Assembly: GCA_019636515.1 (NCBI GenBank)
Contig: JAHBXI010000002.1
Span: 434,001 to 498,000, forward strand
DNA: 64,000 nt
DNA from: Phycisphaeraceae bacterium
Lineage (GTDB): Bacteria > Planctomycetota > Phycisphaerae > Phycisphaerales > UBA1924
Direction: 5' to 3'
Under the pieces are notes generated by a model. It had not been told where the DNA came from. It was given only the letters and a program-made list of their open reading frames with translations, and ran no database searches. Both the position numbers and the translations under genes were made by a program. Positions 1 to 9,950 of the stretch are shown here, in pieces; the first letter of the stretch is position 1, and each line of letters begins with the position of its first letter.

Positions 1-1
1 C

Positions 2-3000
2 GCGCCCGGGCGCGATCTTCAGTTCAAGATCATCGCCCTGAAGAACGCGAGGGTGACGGATATCCAGGCGACGGTGCGGAACCTCGCGGAGGAATTGCAG
101 TGGCAAAGGTCCAGCGCTCCCGGGGCGCGGCCCGCCGACCAGGGGGTCGAGACGCTGTCGGTCGACTTCAACGAGCGGACCAACAGCGTGGTGGTGATGG
201 GACAGGGCGATGGGGTGGTCGCGGTCGAGCGGCTGATCGCCGCGCTGGACATCCCCGACGCGGCGCGGACGGCGATGGTCGTCAAGGGGGTATCGATCGA
301 GAAGGCGGATCCGACGGCGGTGAGGCAGGCGGTCGAGCGGGCGATGGCAAACCCCAACTGGCGGCCGTGGCGCGGGGCCGACCCCGACGCGGTGACGGTG
401 ATTGCCGACGCCCGCCGCCGTGGTCTGGTGCTGGTCGGCCGCGAGGAGCGTGTGGACCAGGCGATGGCGTACGTGAAGGAACTCGATTCGGTGTCGGAGC
501 AGGCGGATCGGCGGGTCGTGACGATCACGCTGGAGCACGCCCGGGCGGACCGTGCGGCGGCCTCCATCTCTCAGTTCATGCGGGGGTGGATCGCCAGCCA
601 GGGCCGTCCGGCGGACGCGGGTCCTTCGGTGATCGGCTCATCGGACGGGAACGTGCTGATCGTCTCGGGCGATGAGGCGGAGTTGAAGGCGATCGGCGAC
701 ATCGTGGCGCAGATCGACCAGCCGGGCCTGAACCAGGGCCGGCGGATCGAGGTGTACCTGTTGCGCAACGCGCCCGCGCCCGACACGGCGGCGACGCTGC
801 GCTCGGTGCTGGCGCGGGGTCGGCAGGGTGACGAGCAGGCGACGGTGACGACGCAGGCGAGCACGAACTCGGTGATCGTGTCGGCTCCGGAGGCGATGTT
901 CGACCAGATCGACGCGCTGGTAAAGACTCTCGACGCGGCCCCGACGGCGGAGGCGAACAACCTGGTGACCGTGCCGCTCAAGACGGCGCGGGCGGCGGAG
1001 GTGGCGGCGGCGCTGCGGGCCGCGATGCCTCCGGGTCTGAAACTGACGGTGACGCCGGTGGCGAGGAGCAACTCGCTGCTGCTGTCGGGTTCGAACGACG
1101 CGATCACGGTGGTTCTTGGGCACGTGGCGAAACTCGACGAGGAACCCTCGCGCACGCTCGACGTCTTCCGTCGCGTCGCGGTGGTCCATGTCCCGGCCGA
1201 CGAGGTGGAGTTCACGATCGGGCAGGTGCTTCGGGCACGGGCTCGGGCGTCGAACGAGCCGGCGCCGACGCTGGAATCCTCGCGGACGGACAACTCTCTG
1301 CTGGTGTGGGCGGCCTCGGACCAGATCGACCAGGTCGAGGAGATGATCCGTCAACTCGACCAGCCGGCGAACGCGACACGGCGGACGGAGTTCGTGAAGG
1401 TCGAGTACGCCGATGCCGAGCAGGTCGGCAAGGCGCTGCGGATGTTCTACGGCCGCTTTGCCCCGGAAGCCTCGACTCCGGGGGCGAGGAACGTCACGGT
1501 CGTGCCCGACCGCGGGTCGAACTCGCTGATCATCAGCGCCGACGAGGCCGAATGGTCCGGCATCCGTGAACTGGTCGAGAAACTCGACGACAAGCAGTAC
1601 GACACGTCGCGACAACTGGCGGTCATCGCGTTGTCGCACGCCGACGCGGCGAGCGTGGCCCGGGCGATCAACGAGGGATTCCGGACGCCGCTGCTCGACG
1701 CGGTCAACCGTGCCCGGCAGGAGCGAACCGGCCGCCCGGGGGCTCGTCCCGACGAGCGCCCGATCACCGGGGTGGACGGCATCGTGCTCGAGGGTGAGAA
1801 CATCCCCGCGGTCTCGGCCGAGCCGCAGACCAACGCGCTGGTGGTCTTTGCGGCGCTGCGTGACCTCGAACGCATACGGGACGTGGTGAGCCAACTGGAT
1901 GTCCCCGGGTTTGCGAACCTCCCCGAGCCACGGATCATCCCGATCACCGGGGGCGGACGGCCTTCGCTGATCGCCCAGACGCTGCGGGACATGTTCACCG
2001 GCTCGAGGACCGGCCAGGCCGGGGCGACGCCGACGGGCCCGAGAGCCGTGATGATCGCGGGCCTCGACGACTCGGCGGCGATCATCGTCCGCGCGGACGA
2101 GTCGCAGTTCGCGCAGATCAAGGCGCTGGCGGACACGCTCCAGCAGCAGGGCCGGGTGAACCAACTCGCCCCGACGGTCGTGCGGGTCGTCCACGTCCCG
2201 GCGGCGCGGCTTCGGCAGACGCTGATGGCCACGTTCACGCCGATTGCGCAGAACCTCGGCGAGACCTTCGCGGTGGAGGCGGACCGTGGCAGCAATTCAC
2301 TGGTTATCGCCGGCTCGGAGCGTCTTCGGGAGGAGATCCGTCGGGTGATCTCGGAACTGGATCAATCGGCGTTCGGAGCGGAGGAGGCGGCGGGTGACTC
2401 GACGACGCGGCTGGGCCAATCGGTGTTCATCGTGGACGTGACGAACAACGCCCCGGAGGATGTGCGGAGGGTGTTGATCGAGATGGGGCTTGACCGGCCG
2501 CAGGCCGCCGACCGTCCCGGCGTGGTGAACGACCCGGTGACGGTGACCGCGCTGAAGAGCCGCCGGGCGCTGGCCGTGATGTCCAATCCGGGCGATTCGG
2601 CGGCGGTGATCGAGTTGATCAAGGCGATCGACGCCGCCCCGATGGAGCCCGATCAGCGTGTCGCGGTGGTCGGACTGAAATTGGCCACCGCCCAGACCGT
2701 CGTGGTGACGCTCGAAGCGATGCTCGCGTCCGAGCAGAAGGCCTCGGGGTCTGGTCCCGCTCGGGCGCTGGCCGAGCAGGTCCGGCGGCTGAGCCTGCTG
2801 GGAAACGGCGTTGATGCCAAGCCTCTGACGGTCGATCTGTCGCGCCCGATCCGGCTGATCGCCGACTCGGAGAGCAACAGCGTGCTGATCGCCTCGACGC
2901 CGGCGAACGTGGAGGCGCTGCGCGAGGTTGTCCGCATGCTCGACGCGCTGCCGATGGGAGACGCGGTCGTGGTGCGGATCTTCCCTCTGCAGAACGCGAC

Positions 3001-6000
3001 GGCTTCGAGGGTGAAGACGATCGTGGACCAGTTGTTCCAGCAGGGCGAGGCGTTGCGGCGGCTGCCCGGGACGCGTCGGCAGGGCCTTCCGACGACGGCG
3101 ACGGGGCAGGCACTGGCGGGTGAGATCGCCACGGCGATCGACGACCGGACGAACACGATGATCGTGGCCGGACGCGAGGAGGCGGTCGCCCTGGTCGAGG
3201 TGCTGATCCGGCAGATCGACTCGGACGAGGCGTCGAAGTGGATCGAGCCGGCGATCGTGCCGCTCCGCCACGCGGACGCGGTGGCCATGAGCCGGAGGCT
3301 CCGCGAGGTGCTGGTGGCCGGCTTTGCGACGACCCCCGAGGCGATGGGCATCCAGAAGCAGTTCGGCCGCCTGCGGATGATCGCGCGTGGCGGGGATCCG
3401 GCCGACCCCGGCTCACGGATCGAGGCGGATCTGTTCGCCCCTCTGTCGGGGCTGGTCATCACGCCCGACGAAGCACTCAACGCGCTGATCGTCGTGGGAA
3501 CGCCGACCAACATCGGCGTGGTGCGGGAACTTGCCGGGCAACTCGATGTCGAGGCCGCGGCGGCGGCGAACCAGGTGCGGGTCTTCGCCCTCGAACATGC
3601 CGCGGCGGACCGGGTGGCTCAGATCGTCCAGGGGGTCTTCCAGCAGCGTGAGCGCGACGGGCAGATCCGTCCCGAGGACCGTCTCATCATCGCCGCCGAT
3701 GTCCGGACCAACTCGCTTATCGTCACGTCGAGCCCCCGGAGTTTTGCCATCCTTGAGGGCCTGCTCAAGACCCTCGACGGGGACCGTGCCAACTTCTCCG
3801 TCGGGCTGCACGTGATCCCCGTCTCCGAGGCGGACGTCCGGGCGCTGGCCCCCAAGATCGAGAAACTCATGCGGGAGCGGATCGACGCGTCGAGGCGGAC
3901 CGGGTCGGTCGCCAACCCGTCGGACGTCTTCAGCGTCGAGGCCGAGCCGACGAACAACCTGCTGATCGTCGCGGCCAGCGAGGAGAACCTTCAACTCGTC
4001 CGTGAATTGCTCGCCGCGCTGACCGCCGACGCGACGCGCGTCGCCGGGTCGGCCCGGATCGAGATCATCTCCCTGCTCAAGTCGTCGGCGACCGACGCCG
4101 CGTCGCAGATCCGGCAGATGTACGTCGAGAAGGAGGTTGAGCGGCGAGGCGCCGGGTCGGTCTCGGTGATCGCCAACGAGCGTCTCAACGCGCTGGTGGT
4201 GACCGGGACCGAGCAGGACATCGCGGAGGTGCGGGGCCTGGTGGCCAGGCTCGAGAGCACGCAAGTCACGGCGGTCCGGCAGATCAAGCGAATCGAACTC
4301 CGCAGCGCCAACGCCCTGGAGATGGTCAACCTGCTGGAGAACCTCCTGGCGGGCAGGCCCGTGAGCGGGCGGGCCCTGGGCGGACGCCAGGCGACCCGGC
4401 TGAGTTTCCTGGGCGCGTCGCTCCGGGCGCTTCCCGACGGGTCAACGCTGCGGGAGGCGGAAATCGACGGGGCGATTCGTGACCAGGTCACGCTGACGCC
4501 GGATCTGAGGTCCAACTCGGTGCTTGTGAACGCCCCTCCGGAGATGCTCGCCCTGATCGAGGAGATCGTGCGCGACATCGACGCGACGGCGGCGGGGGCG
4601 CGGCGGATCGAGAAATTCCAGTTGCGCAACGCCGACGCCCGGGCCATGGCGGAACTGCTGCGCGACACCTTCCGCCTCCAGCAGCAGGGCAACGCGTTCA
4701 TTCTCGTTCCGCCGCGTGCCTCGGACCAGCCGGCGGTCGAGGGATCCACCCCGGGACCCGCGGAGCCGGCGGCGTCGTTCGCGGGGACCACCGTGACACC
4801 GGTGCCCGACGAGCGCCAGCAGTTGTCGATCGCGATCGACTCGCGGACCAACACGCTCATCGTCTCGGGAACCGAGGAGTACATCGAACTGGTGCGATCT
4901 CTGGTCAACGACCTTGACGGTGTCGAGGCCAACGAGCGGATCCAGTCCGTGTACCACCTGCGCAACGCCAAGGCCAAGGAAATCGAGACCACGCTCCAGG
5001 CGTACTTCCTGGCGGACAACCAGAAGTTCCGGGCCACCCTCGGGCCGAACAACATCGGATCCGTCGCCCGGATGCTCGAGCAGGAGGTGACGGTGGTCGG
5101 GGACGAGAAGAGCAACCGGCTGGTGATCTCGACGTCCCCGCGCTACATCGAGCGGGTCATGCGGATCGTTGAGGAACTGGACTCCTCGCCGCCGCAGGTC
5201 ATGATCCAGGTCCTGCTGGCCGAGGTGACGATCGACAACGAGCAGACATGGGCCGCGAACCTGAACGTGGGTCCGTTTGGCGGGGACAACTACCGCCTCA
5301 GCACGCTGGGGGCCGGGTCGGGGGTCGCCACGGCGCTGGGCGTGCCGAACCTGAGCGTGTCGAGCGCGGATTTCAGCCTTCTGATCCGGGCGCTCGAGGC
5401 GCAGGGCAAACTCGAGGTGCTGAGCGAGCCCAAGGTGATGGTCAACAACAACACCGAGGCGAGGTTCCAGGTGGGTGACGACATCTCGATCGCGACCAAC
5501 GTCGAGATCACCCCCCAGGGCGGCACCCGGTCGAGCGTGACACGCCGCGAGGTGGGCATCATCCTCAACGTCACGCCTTCCATCAACGCCGACGGGTTCG
5601 TCCGCCTGGAGATCGCCCCGGAGATTTCGACAGTGACCGACCGGACCACGCAGATCAGCGAGGATTTCTCGGCTCCGATCATCCGAAAGCGGACCCTCTC
5701 GACCAACGTGACCGTCAAGGACGGGCAGAGCGTTGTGATCGGCGGGTTGCTCCAGAACACCGACGAGTTGCGCAAGACCAAGATCCCGCTCCTGGGAGAT
5801 GTCCCGCTGGTGGGTGAGTTGTTCAAGAGCCGGACGAACAAGACCATCAAGACCGAACTGATGGTGATCGTGACCCCGCGGGTTATTCCCGGCCAGAGCG
5901 GCGGGGGATACTGGTCCAGCGGCGAGGAAGTGCAGCGGATCATCACCGAGCAGTCCACGCATCGCCTCAGCGATCCCACGACGGTGCGTGAGTACATGTG

Positions 6001-6166
6001 GAAGGTGGACGGGAATTTTCCCGAGCACCCGGCGAGCCAGCGGATTCCCGCCAACCCTTCGGCGAGCACACCCGGACCCGGCGCCATGCGTCCCCCGGAC
6101 GACGAGACGGCGCCGGCCGTCGAGCCGACCCCCGCCAACCGCGCCGCCCCCCGCCGGAGGTGGTGA
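2..6166 (+). CDS. Giant multi-N-domain secretin (GspD/PilQ superfamily), 5' end missing
   Basis: Outer-membrane secretin channel of a type II secretion or type IV pilus type machine. The reading frame is open to the first base of the window, and the residues encoded there already look like an N-domain, so the true start lies upstream. The C-terminal secretin domain is clear (about residues 1715-1950, counting from the GTG at 53): 'VLSEPKVMVNNNTEA', 'VGIILNVTPSI', 'VIGGLLQNTDELRKTKIPLL' and 'ELMVIVTPRVI'. Before it I count about 20 copies of the N1-type half-motif 'TNSLIV...I..LI..LD', spaced about 87 residues apart. Classical GspD has an N0 plus three such domains. A proline-rich tail of about 85 residues follows the channel domain. 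Family assignment is secure; which machine it serves is not shown, since no other secretion gene is adjacent. Confidence 0.93.
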   Translation, partial: APGRDLQFKIIALKNARVTDIQATVRNLAEELQWQRSSAPGARPADQGVETLSVDFNERTNSVVVMGQGDGVVAVERLIAALDIPDAARTAMVVKGVSIEKADPTAVRQAVERAMANPNWRPWRGADPDAVTVIADARRRGLVLVGREERVDQAMAYVKELDSVSEQADRRVVTITLEHARADRAAASISQFMRGWIASQGRPADAGPSVIGSSDGNVLIVSGDEAELKAIGDIVAQIDQPGLNQGRRIEVYLLRNAPAPDTAATLRSVLARGRQGDEQATVTTQASTNSVIVSAPEAMFDQIDALVKTLDAAPTAEANNLVTVPLKTARAAEVAAALRAAMPPGLKLTVTPVARSNSLLLSGSNDAITVVLGHVAKLDEEPSRTLDVFRRVAVVHVPADEVEFTIGQVLRARARASNEPAPTLESSRTDNSLLVWAASDQIDQVEEMIRQLDQPANATRRTEFVKVEYADAEQVGKALRMFYGRFAPEASTPGARNVTVVPDRGSNSLIISADEAEWSGIRELVEKLDDKQYDTSRQLAVIALSHADAASVARAINEGFRTPLLDAVNRARQERTGRPGARPDERPITGVDGIVLEGENIPAVSAEPQTNALVVFAALRDLERIRDVVSQLDVPGFANLPEPRIIPITGGGRPSLIAQTLRDMFTGSRTGQAGATPTGPRAVMIAGLDDSAAIIVRADESQFAQIKALADTLQQQGRVNQLAPTVVRVVHVPAARLRQTLMATFTPIAQNLGETFAVEADRGSNSLVIAGSERLREEIRRVISELDQSAFGAEEAAGDSTTRLGQSVFIVDVTNNAPEDVRRVLIEMGLDRPQAADRPGVVNDPVTVTALKSRRALAVMSNPGDSAAVIELIKAIDAAPMEPDQRVAVVGLKLATAQTVVVTLEAMLASEQKASGSGPARALAEQVRRLSLLGNGVDAKPLTVDLSRPIRLIADSESNSVLIASTPANVEALREVVRMLDALPMGDAVVVRIFPLQNATASRVKTIVDQLFQQGEALRRLPGTRRQGLPTTATGQALAGEIATAIDDRTNTMIVAGREEAVALVEVLIRQIDSDEASKWIEPAIVPLRHADAVAMSRRLREVLVAGFATTPEAMGIQKQFGRLRMIARGGDPADPGSRIEADLFAPLSGLVITPDEALNALIVVGTPTNIGVVRELAGQLDVEAAAAANQVRVFALEHAAADRVAQIVQGVFQQRERDGQIRPEDRLIIAADVRTNSLIVTSSPRSFAILEGLLKTLDGDRANFSVGLHVIPVSEADVRALAPKIEKLMRERIDASRRTGSVANPSDVFSVEAEPTNNLLIVAASEENLQLVRELLAALTADATRVAGSARIEIISLLKSSATDAASQIRQMYVEKEVERRGAGSVSVIANERLNALVVTGTEQDIAEVRGLVARLESTQVTAVRQIKRIELRSANALEMVNLLENLLAGRPVSGRALGGRQATRLSFLGASLRALPDGSTLREAEIDGAIRDQVTLTPDLRSNSVLVNAPPEMLALIEEIVRDIDATAAGARRIEKFQLRNADARAMAELLRDTFRLQQQGNAFILVPPRASDQPAVEGSTPGPAEPAASFAGTTVTPVPDERQQLSIAIDSRTNTLIVSGTEEYIELVRSLVNDLDGVEANERIQSVYHLRNAKAKEIETTLQAYFLADNQKFRATLGPNNIGSVARMLEQEVTVVGDEKSNRLVISTSPRYIERVMRIVEELDSSPPQVMIQVLLAEVTIDNEQTWAANLNVGPFGGDNYRLSTLGAGSGVATALGVPNLSVSSADFSLLIRALEAQGKLEVLSEPKVMVNNNTEARFQVGDDISIATNVEITPQGGTRSSVTRREVGIILNVTPSINADGFVRLEIAPEISTVTDRTTQISEDFSAPIIRKRTLSTNVTVKDGQSVVIGGLLQNTDELRKTKIPLLGDVPLVGELFKSRTNKTIKTELMVIVTPRVIPGQSGGGYWSSGEEVQRIITEQSTHRLSDPTTVREYMWKVDGNFPEHPASQRIPANPSASTPGPGAMRPPDDETAPAVEPTPANRAAPRRRW

Positions 6167-6209
6167 CCGATCTCCCCGCCTGGGACCGTTGAATCGAGGA
6201 TCCCGAACC

Positions 6210-6722
6210 ATGCCGCGATTGACCATGACATACCTGGCGGCGGCGGGGCTCGTGGCCGCGGCCATCGGGCCGGCCGCGTGCGAATCGTCGTCGGGTCGCA
6301 TCAAGCCGCTGGTTTCGCAGCCCGCCTGGGTGCGGCCGACGAGCATCGTCCTGAACGTCGAGCAGCCCGAGGACCGCAATTCCGACGGGTACGACGACAC
6401 GATCTTCGTCACGGTGTATGTCTTCGACGCCGACTTTCGCTCGCAGTCGATCCGGGTTGAGGGCACGTACGTGTTCGCGCTGGTCGACGCCGACGGCCTG
6501 GTGGCGCTTGACTGGGAAGTCCCGCCGGAGGTCGTGCGCGACGGGTACCGCATCGAGGCACCGGGGCCGATGCTCCGTCTGCGACTGACGATTCCCCAGG
6601 ATCGCGTCATGGAACTCGGGGGATATCCGTTCACGCTTCTGGCACGGCTGACCACCAGCGACGGGCAGGTCATCGAGAGCAGCGGTGGTTCCTCGTTCTC
6701 CCTTCGCCAAAAAGGCCGCTGA
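6210..6722 (+). CDS. Small predicted lipoprotein downstream of the secretin
   Basis: 170-residue protein of unknown function. The N-terminus is a lipoprotein signal with a hydrophobic stretch of alanines and a lipobox ending in Cys24 ('GPAAC'). The mature part is predicted beta-rich and carries an acidic segment 'DRNSDGYDDT' that resembles a calcium-binding loop. ATG 6210 was chosen because it directly precedes the signal peptide and has GAGGA about 9 bases upstream; the frame is open further upstream but overlaps the secretin. It starts 43 bp after the secretin stop and probably shares its transcript. A pilotin or accessory role for the secretin is possible from position only; no pilotin family is recognised. 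Confidence 0.75.
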   Translation: MPRLTMTYLAAAGLVAAAIGPAACESSSGRIKPLVSQPAWVRPTSIVLNVEQPEDRNSDGYDDTIFVTVYVFDADFRSQSIRVEGTYVFALVDADGLVALDWEVPPEVVRDGYRIEAPGPMLRLRLTIPQDRVMELGGYPFTLLARLTTSDGQVIESSGGSSFSLRQKGR

Positions 6723-6781
6723 GGGTGTGGATACGCTCGGGTCGGTCTTAGCGCGATCTGAACGCGGGGCCGCCCGTTCCT

Positions 6782-6805
6782 GATGAGGCCGGCACTACCC
6801 TCATC
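6782..6805 (+). other. Hairpin between the lipoprotein gene and pstS
   Basis: Seven-base perfect inverted repeat GATGAGG/CCTCATC with a 10-base loop. No T-tract follows, so it is a poor intrinsic terminator. It may separate the secretin transcript from pstS or act in the pstS leader. Confidence 0.25.
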
Positions 6806-6877
6806 CGGCCTGGTTGCCGTGTCCGAATCGCCGGGGCTTTGGGGATTTCACGCCGGGAATTCACTGGAGATTGCACA

Positions 6878-7924
6878 ATGACACGCGGGATCTCAACGTG
6901 GGCGATGGTGGTCATCGCCTCTTTCATGTCGTGTGCCACGACCGTGGCGAGTGGCCAGGCGCGCCTGATCAGGATCGACGGTTCGAGCACGGTCTTCCCG
7001 GTGACCGAGGCGGTGGCGGAGGAGTTCCAGAACTCCAAGCGAGGCTTGGTTCGGGTGACCGTGGGGATTTCAGGAACCGGCGGCGGGTTCAAGAAATTTA
7101 CCCGCGGCGAGACGGACGTCACCAACGCCTCGCGGCCGATCTCGGCGGAGGAAATGAAGGCGGCGTCGGAGAACGGGGTCCAGTACATCGAACTGCCGAT
7201 CTGCTTCGACGCGATCACGGTCTCCGTGCATCCTCAGAATACCTGGTGCGACTCGATGACGGTCGAGGAACTGAAGAAACTCTGGGAGCCCGCGGCGCAG
7301 GGCCGCGTGACCACCTGGAGCCAGGTCCGGGAAGGGTGGCCGTCGGAGAAGATCGAGTTGTACGGGCCGGGCACCGATTCGGGGACGTTCGACTACTTCA
7401 CCGAGGCGATCGTCGGCAAGGCCAAGAGCAGCCGGGGCGATTTCACGGCGTCGGAGGATGACAACGTCCTGGTCCGCGGCATCGAGGGGAGCAAGTACGC
7501 CCTGGGGTACATCCCGTACGCGTACTACGCGCCCCATGCGTCGCGGATGAAGGCGGTGAAGATCGACTGGGAGAAGGACGACCTCCCGGCGATCGAACCG
7601 TCGATGGAGAACGTGGTATCCGGTCGGTACAACCCGCTTTCACGGCCCCTGTTCATCTACGTGAACAAGGAGTCGTTGCAGACCCGTCCGGAGGTGCGCG
7701 AGTTCGTCGAGTTCTACATCAAGAACGTTCCGCAACTGGCCTCCGAGGTCAAGTACCTGCCGCTGCCTTCCGCCGCCTACGAGGCCTGTCTCGAGCGGGT
7801 GAGGAAGATGCAGGTCGGGACGGCGTTCGCGGGTCATGCCGAGATCGGGGTGAGTGTCGAGGAGATCATCCGACGGGAGCCGGGTGTTGAGGCCCGCCCC
7901 TCCACGGGCGGCGGCGGCAAGTGA
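6878..7924 (+). CDS. pstS: Phosphate ABC transporter, periplasmic binding protein
   Basis: Captures inorganic phosphate in the periplasm and delivers it to PstCA. The 348-residue product has an N-terminal signal peptide followed by the PstS start '[20 protein letters not shown]'. Typical phosphate-site loops are visible: '[16 protein letters not shown]', 'NASRPIS' and '[11 protein letters not shown]'. ATG 6878 is preceded by CTGGAGA at a good distance; an upstream TTG at 6839 would spoil the signal peptide. It is the first gene of pstSCAB, all on the same strand. I found no PhoB-like direct repeat upstream. Confidence 0.95.
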   Translation: MTRGISTWAMVVIASFMSCATTVASGQARLIRIDGSSTVFPVTEAVAEEFQNSKRGLVRVTVGISGTGGGFKKFTRGETDVTNASRPISAEEMKAASENGVQYIELPICFDAITVSVHPQNTWCDSMTVEELKKLWEPAAQGRVTTWSQVREGWPSEKIELYGPGTDSGTFDYFTEAIVGKAKSSRGDFTASEDDNVLVRGIEGSKYALGYIPYAYYAPHASRMKAVKIDWEKDDLPAIEPSMENVVSGRYNPLSRPLFIYVNKESLQTRPEVREFVEFYIKNVPQLASEVKYLPLPSAAYEACLERVRKMQVGTAFAGHAEIGVSVEEIIRREPGVEARPSTGGGGK

Positions 7925-8046
7925 TCCCGTCCTCGCCGTCCCCGGACTCACCACCATCGAGTCCACGCCTCGCGTCCGCGAGTTTCATCCGATAGCCCCT
8001 GATACACCGCGATCCACGGTATGATGGCGTCCCGCTTACCCCGACC

Positions 8047-9018
8047 ATGCCTCAGGCATACACACCGAGCACGAGCGTTGATGGCCCCGGGCCGGGCGGG
8101 ACTCGGGTCGAGGCCCTGCCCGCGCTGCGTCCGCGATCGGCGTTGAGCCGGGCCCTGGAGTGGCTGGTCGAATCGTCGCTGCTCCTGGCGGCGGCGTTCT
8201 CGGTGTTTGTCACCGCGGGGATCGTGTACGTCCTGGCGACCGAGTCGATCCCGTTTTTCCGGCACGTCTCGATCTGGGAGTTCTTCACCGATCGGATGTG
8301 GACTCCCATGTTCGCCGAGCCCCGGCACGGCATCCTTCCCCTGGTGGCCGGGACGCTGACGACCACGGCCGTCGCGCTGGTGGTGGCGATGCCCGTGGGA
8401 ACGATGATCGCGATCTGGCTGAGCGAGTTTGCGCCGTCGCGCGTCCGGGAGATCGTCAAGCCGGTGATGGAGATGCTCGCGGCGGTGCCGACGGTGGTCT
8501 ACGGGTACTTCGCGGTGGACTTCGTAACGCCCGCGTTGCAGCACCTGATCCCCGGGCTTCCGACGTTCAACATGCTCGGCCCGGGGATCGTGATGGGCGT
8601 GATGATCATCCCGTACGTGAGTTCGCTGAGCGAGGACGCGATCCGGGCGGTCCCGATGCTGCTTCGCGAGGGCTCGTACGCGATGGGGGCGGGGCGCCTG
8701 ACGACGGCGCTGCGGGTGGTCTTCCCGGCGGCGTTCTCGGGGATCGCGGCGGCGTACGTGCTGGCGATCTCCCGGGCCGTGGGGGAGACGATGATCGTCG
8801 CGATCGCGGCGGGCCAGCAGCCCAACCTGACGTTCAACCCGCTTGACCCGGCGGCGACGATTACGGCGTTTATCGTGCAGGTGAGTTTGGGCGACCTGCC
8901 GCACGGGAGCGTGGGGTACCAGTCCATCTTTGCGGCCGGGGTCACGCTCTTTGTGATGACGCTGGGTTTCAACATCATCGGGGCGTACCTGAAGCGGCGG
9001 TACCGCCAGGCGTATTGA
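8047..9018 (+). CDS. pstC: Phosphate ABC transporter permease PstC
   Basis: Inner-membrane permease subunit of the phosphate importer, 323 residues with about six membrane segments. The binding-protein-dependent transport signature is present (SRAVGETMIVAIAAG region), as is the cytoplasmic loop 'LREGSYAMGAGRLTTALRVV' that contacts PstB. The gene follows pstS after 122 bp and its stop overlaps the start region of pstA. The N-terminus has about 40 polar residues before the first membrane helix, slightly longer than in enteric PstC. Confidence 0.95.
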   Translation: MPQAYTPSTSVDGPGPGGTRVEALPALRPRSALSRALEWLVESSLLLAAAFSVFVTAGIVYVLATESIPFFRHVSIWEFFTDRMWTPMFAEPRHGILPLVAGTLTTTAVALVVAMPVGTMIAIWLSEFAPSRVREIVKPVMEMLAAVPTVVYGYFAVDFVTPALQHLIPGLPTFNMLGPGIVMGVMIIPYVSSLSEDAIRAVPMLLREGSYAMGAGRLTTALRVVFPAAFSGIAAAYVLAISRAVGETMIVAIAAGQQPNLTFNPLDPAATITAFIVQVSLGDLPHGSVGYQSIFAAGVTLFVMTLGFNIIGAYLKRRYRQAY

Positions 9019-9035
9019 GGCCGGATGCACGTCGG

Positions 9036-9950
9036 ATGCTCACGAGCGAACGATCCATAGCCAGGACGCGACTCCACGACCGGGTCTTCTCGATCGCGGG
9101 TGGTCTTGTCACGCTCGGGGCGGTCATGTTCCTGGGGGTCCTGCTGTTTGACCTGGCGCGGGACGGGCTCTCGCGCGTGGACTGGCAGTTCCTGACGTCG
9201 TTCCCTTCGCGGCGTCCCGGCCAGGCGGGGATTTTCTCGGCGTGGGTCGGTTCGATGCTGATCATGCTGGTCACGGCGGTGACGGCGATCCCGCTGGGGA
9301 TTGCGGCGGGGGTGTACCTGGAGGAGTACGCGAGGAAGAACTGGATGACCTCCGTGATCGAGATCAACATCAGCAACCTGGCGGCGGTCCCTTCGATCAT
9401 CTTCGGGCTGATGGCGCTGGGGTTGTTCGTGTACAAGTTCGGCTTCGGCCAGAGCATCCTGGCGGGCGGCCTGACGCTCGGGTGCCTGATCCTTCCGATC
9501 GTGATCGTGGCGACGAGAGAGGCCTTGCGGACGATCCCCCGGGGGATGCGCGAGGCGGCGTACGCGCTGGGAGCGACCCGGTGGCAGGTCGTGCGGCACC
9601 ACCTGCTGCCGTACTCGACCTCGGGGATCGCGACGGGCGTGATCATCGCGATGTCCCGGGCGATCGGAGAGACCGCGCCCCTGATCACCATCGGGGCGCT
9701 GACGTTCATCGCCTTTCTTCCACCGGCCCCGATCGTCACCGACCCCGAACTGATGATTCAGCCGCTCAGGTGGGTCTGGTCCCCGTTTACCGTCCTGCCC
9801 ATCCAGATGTTCAACTGGGTTTCCAGGCCCGGCGATGATTTCCTGCGCAACGCGGCGGCGGCGGGGGTGGTGCTCATCGCGCTGACCCTGGGCATGAACG
9901 CGGTCGCGATCGTGTTGCGCTACCGCCTGCGGCGGAGGATCAAGTGGTAA
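9036..9950 (+). CDS. pstA: Phosphate ABC transporter permease PstA
   Basis: Second permease subunit of the phosphate importer, about 304 residues, with six predicted membrane segments. Diagnostic stretches are '[16 protein letters not shown]', the EAA-like loop '[18 protein letters not shown]' and '[16 protein letters not shown]'. I chose ATG 9036; a TTG at 9015 overlapping the pstC stop is an alternative and would add seven residues. The 3' end overlaps the probable GTG start of pstB, which indicates translational coupling. Confidence 0.95.
   Translation: MLTSERSIARTRLHDRVFSIAGGLVTLGAVMFLGVLLFDLARDGLSRVDWQFLTSFPSRRPGQAGIFSAWVGSMLIMLVTAVTAIPLGIAAGVYLEEYARKNWMTSVIEINISNLAAVPSIIFGLMALGLFVYKFGFGQSILAGGLTLGCLILPIVIVATREALRTIPRGMREAAYALGATRWQVVRHHLLPYSTSGIATGVIIAMSRAIGETAPLITIGALTFIAFLPPAPIVTDPELMIQPLRWVWSPFTVLPIQMFNWVSRPGDDFLRNAAAAGVVLIALTLGMNAVAIVLRYRLRRRIKW

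Noticed and set aside
638-2194. Long minus-strand open frame opposite the secretin
   Set aside because: Very Arg/His/Asp-rich with no domain. It is the expected antisense shadow of a high-GC gene.
4442-6673. 743-codon minus-strand open frame opposite the secretin 3' end
   Set aside because: Low-complexity composition and overlap with strongly supported coding sequence on the other strand.
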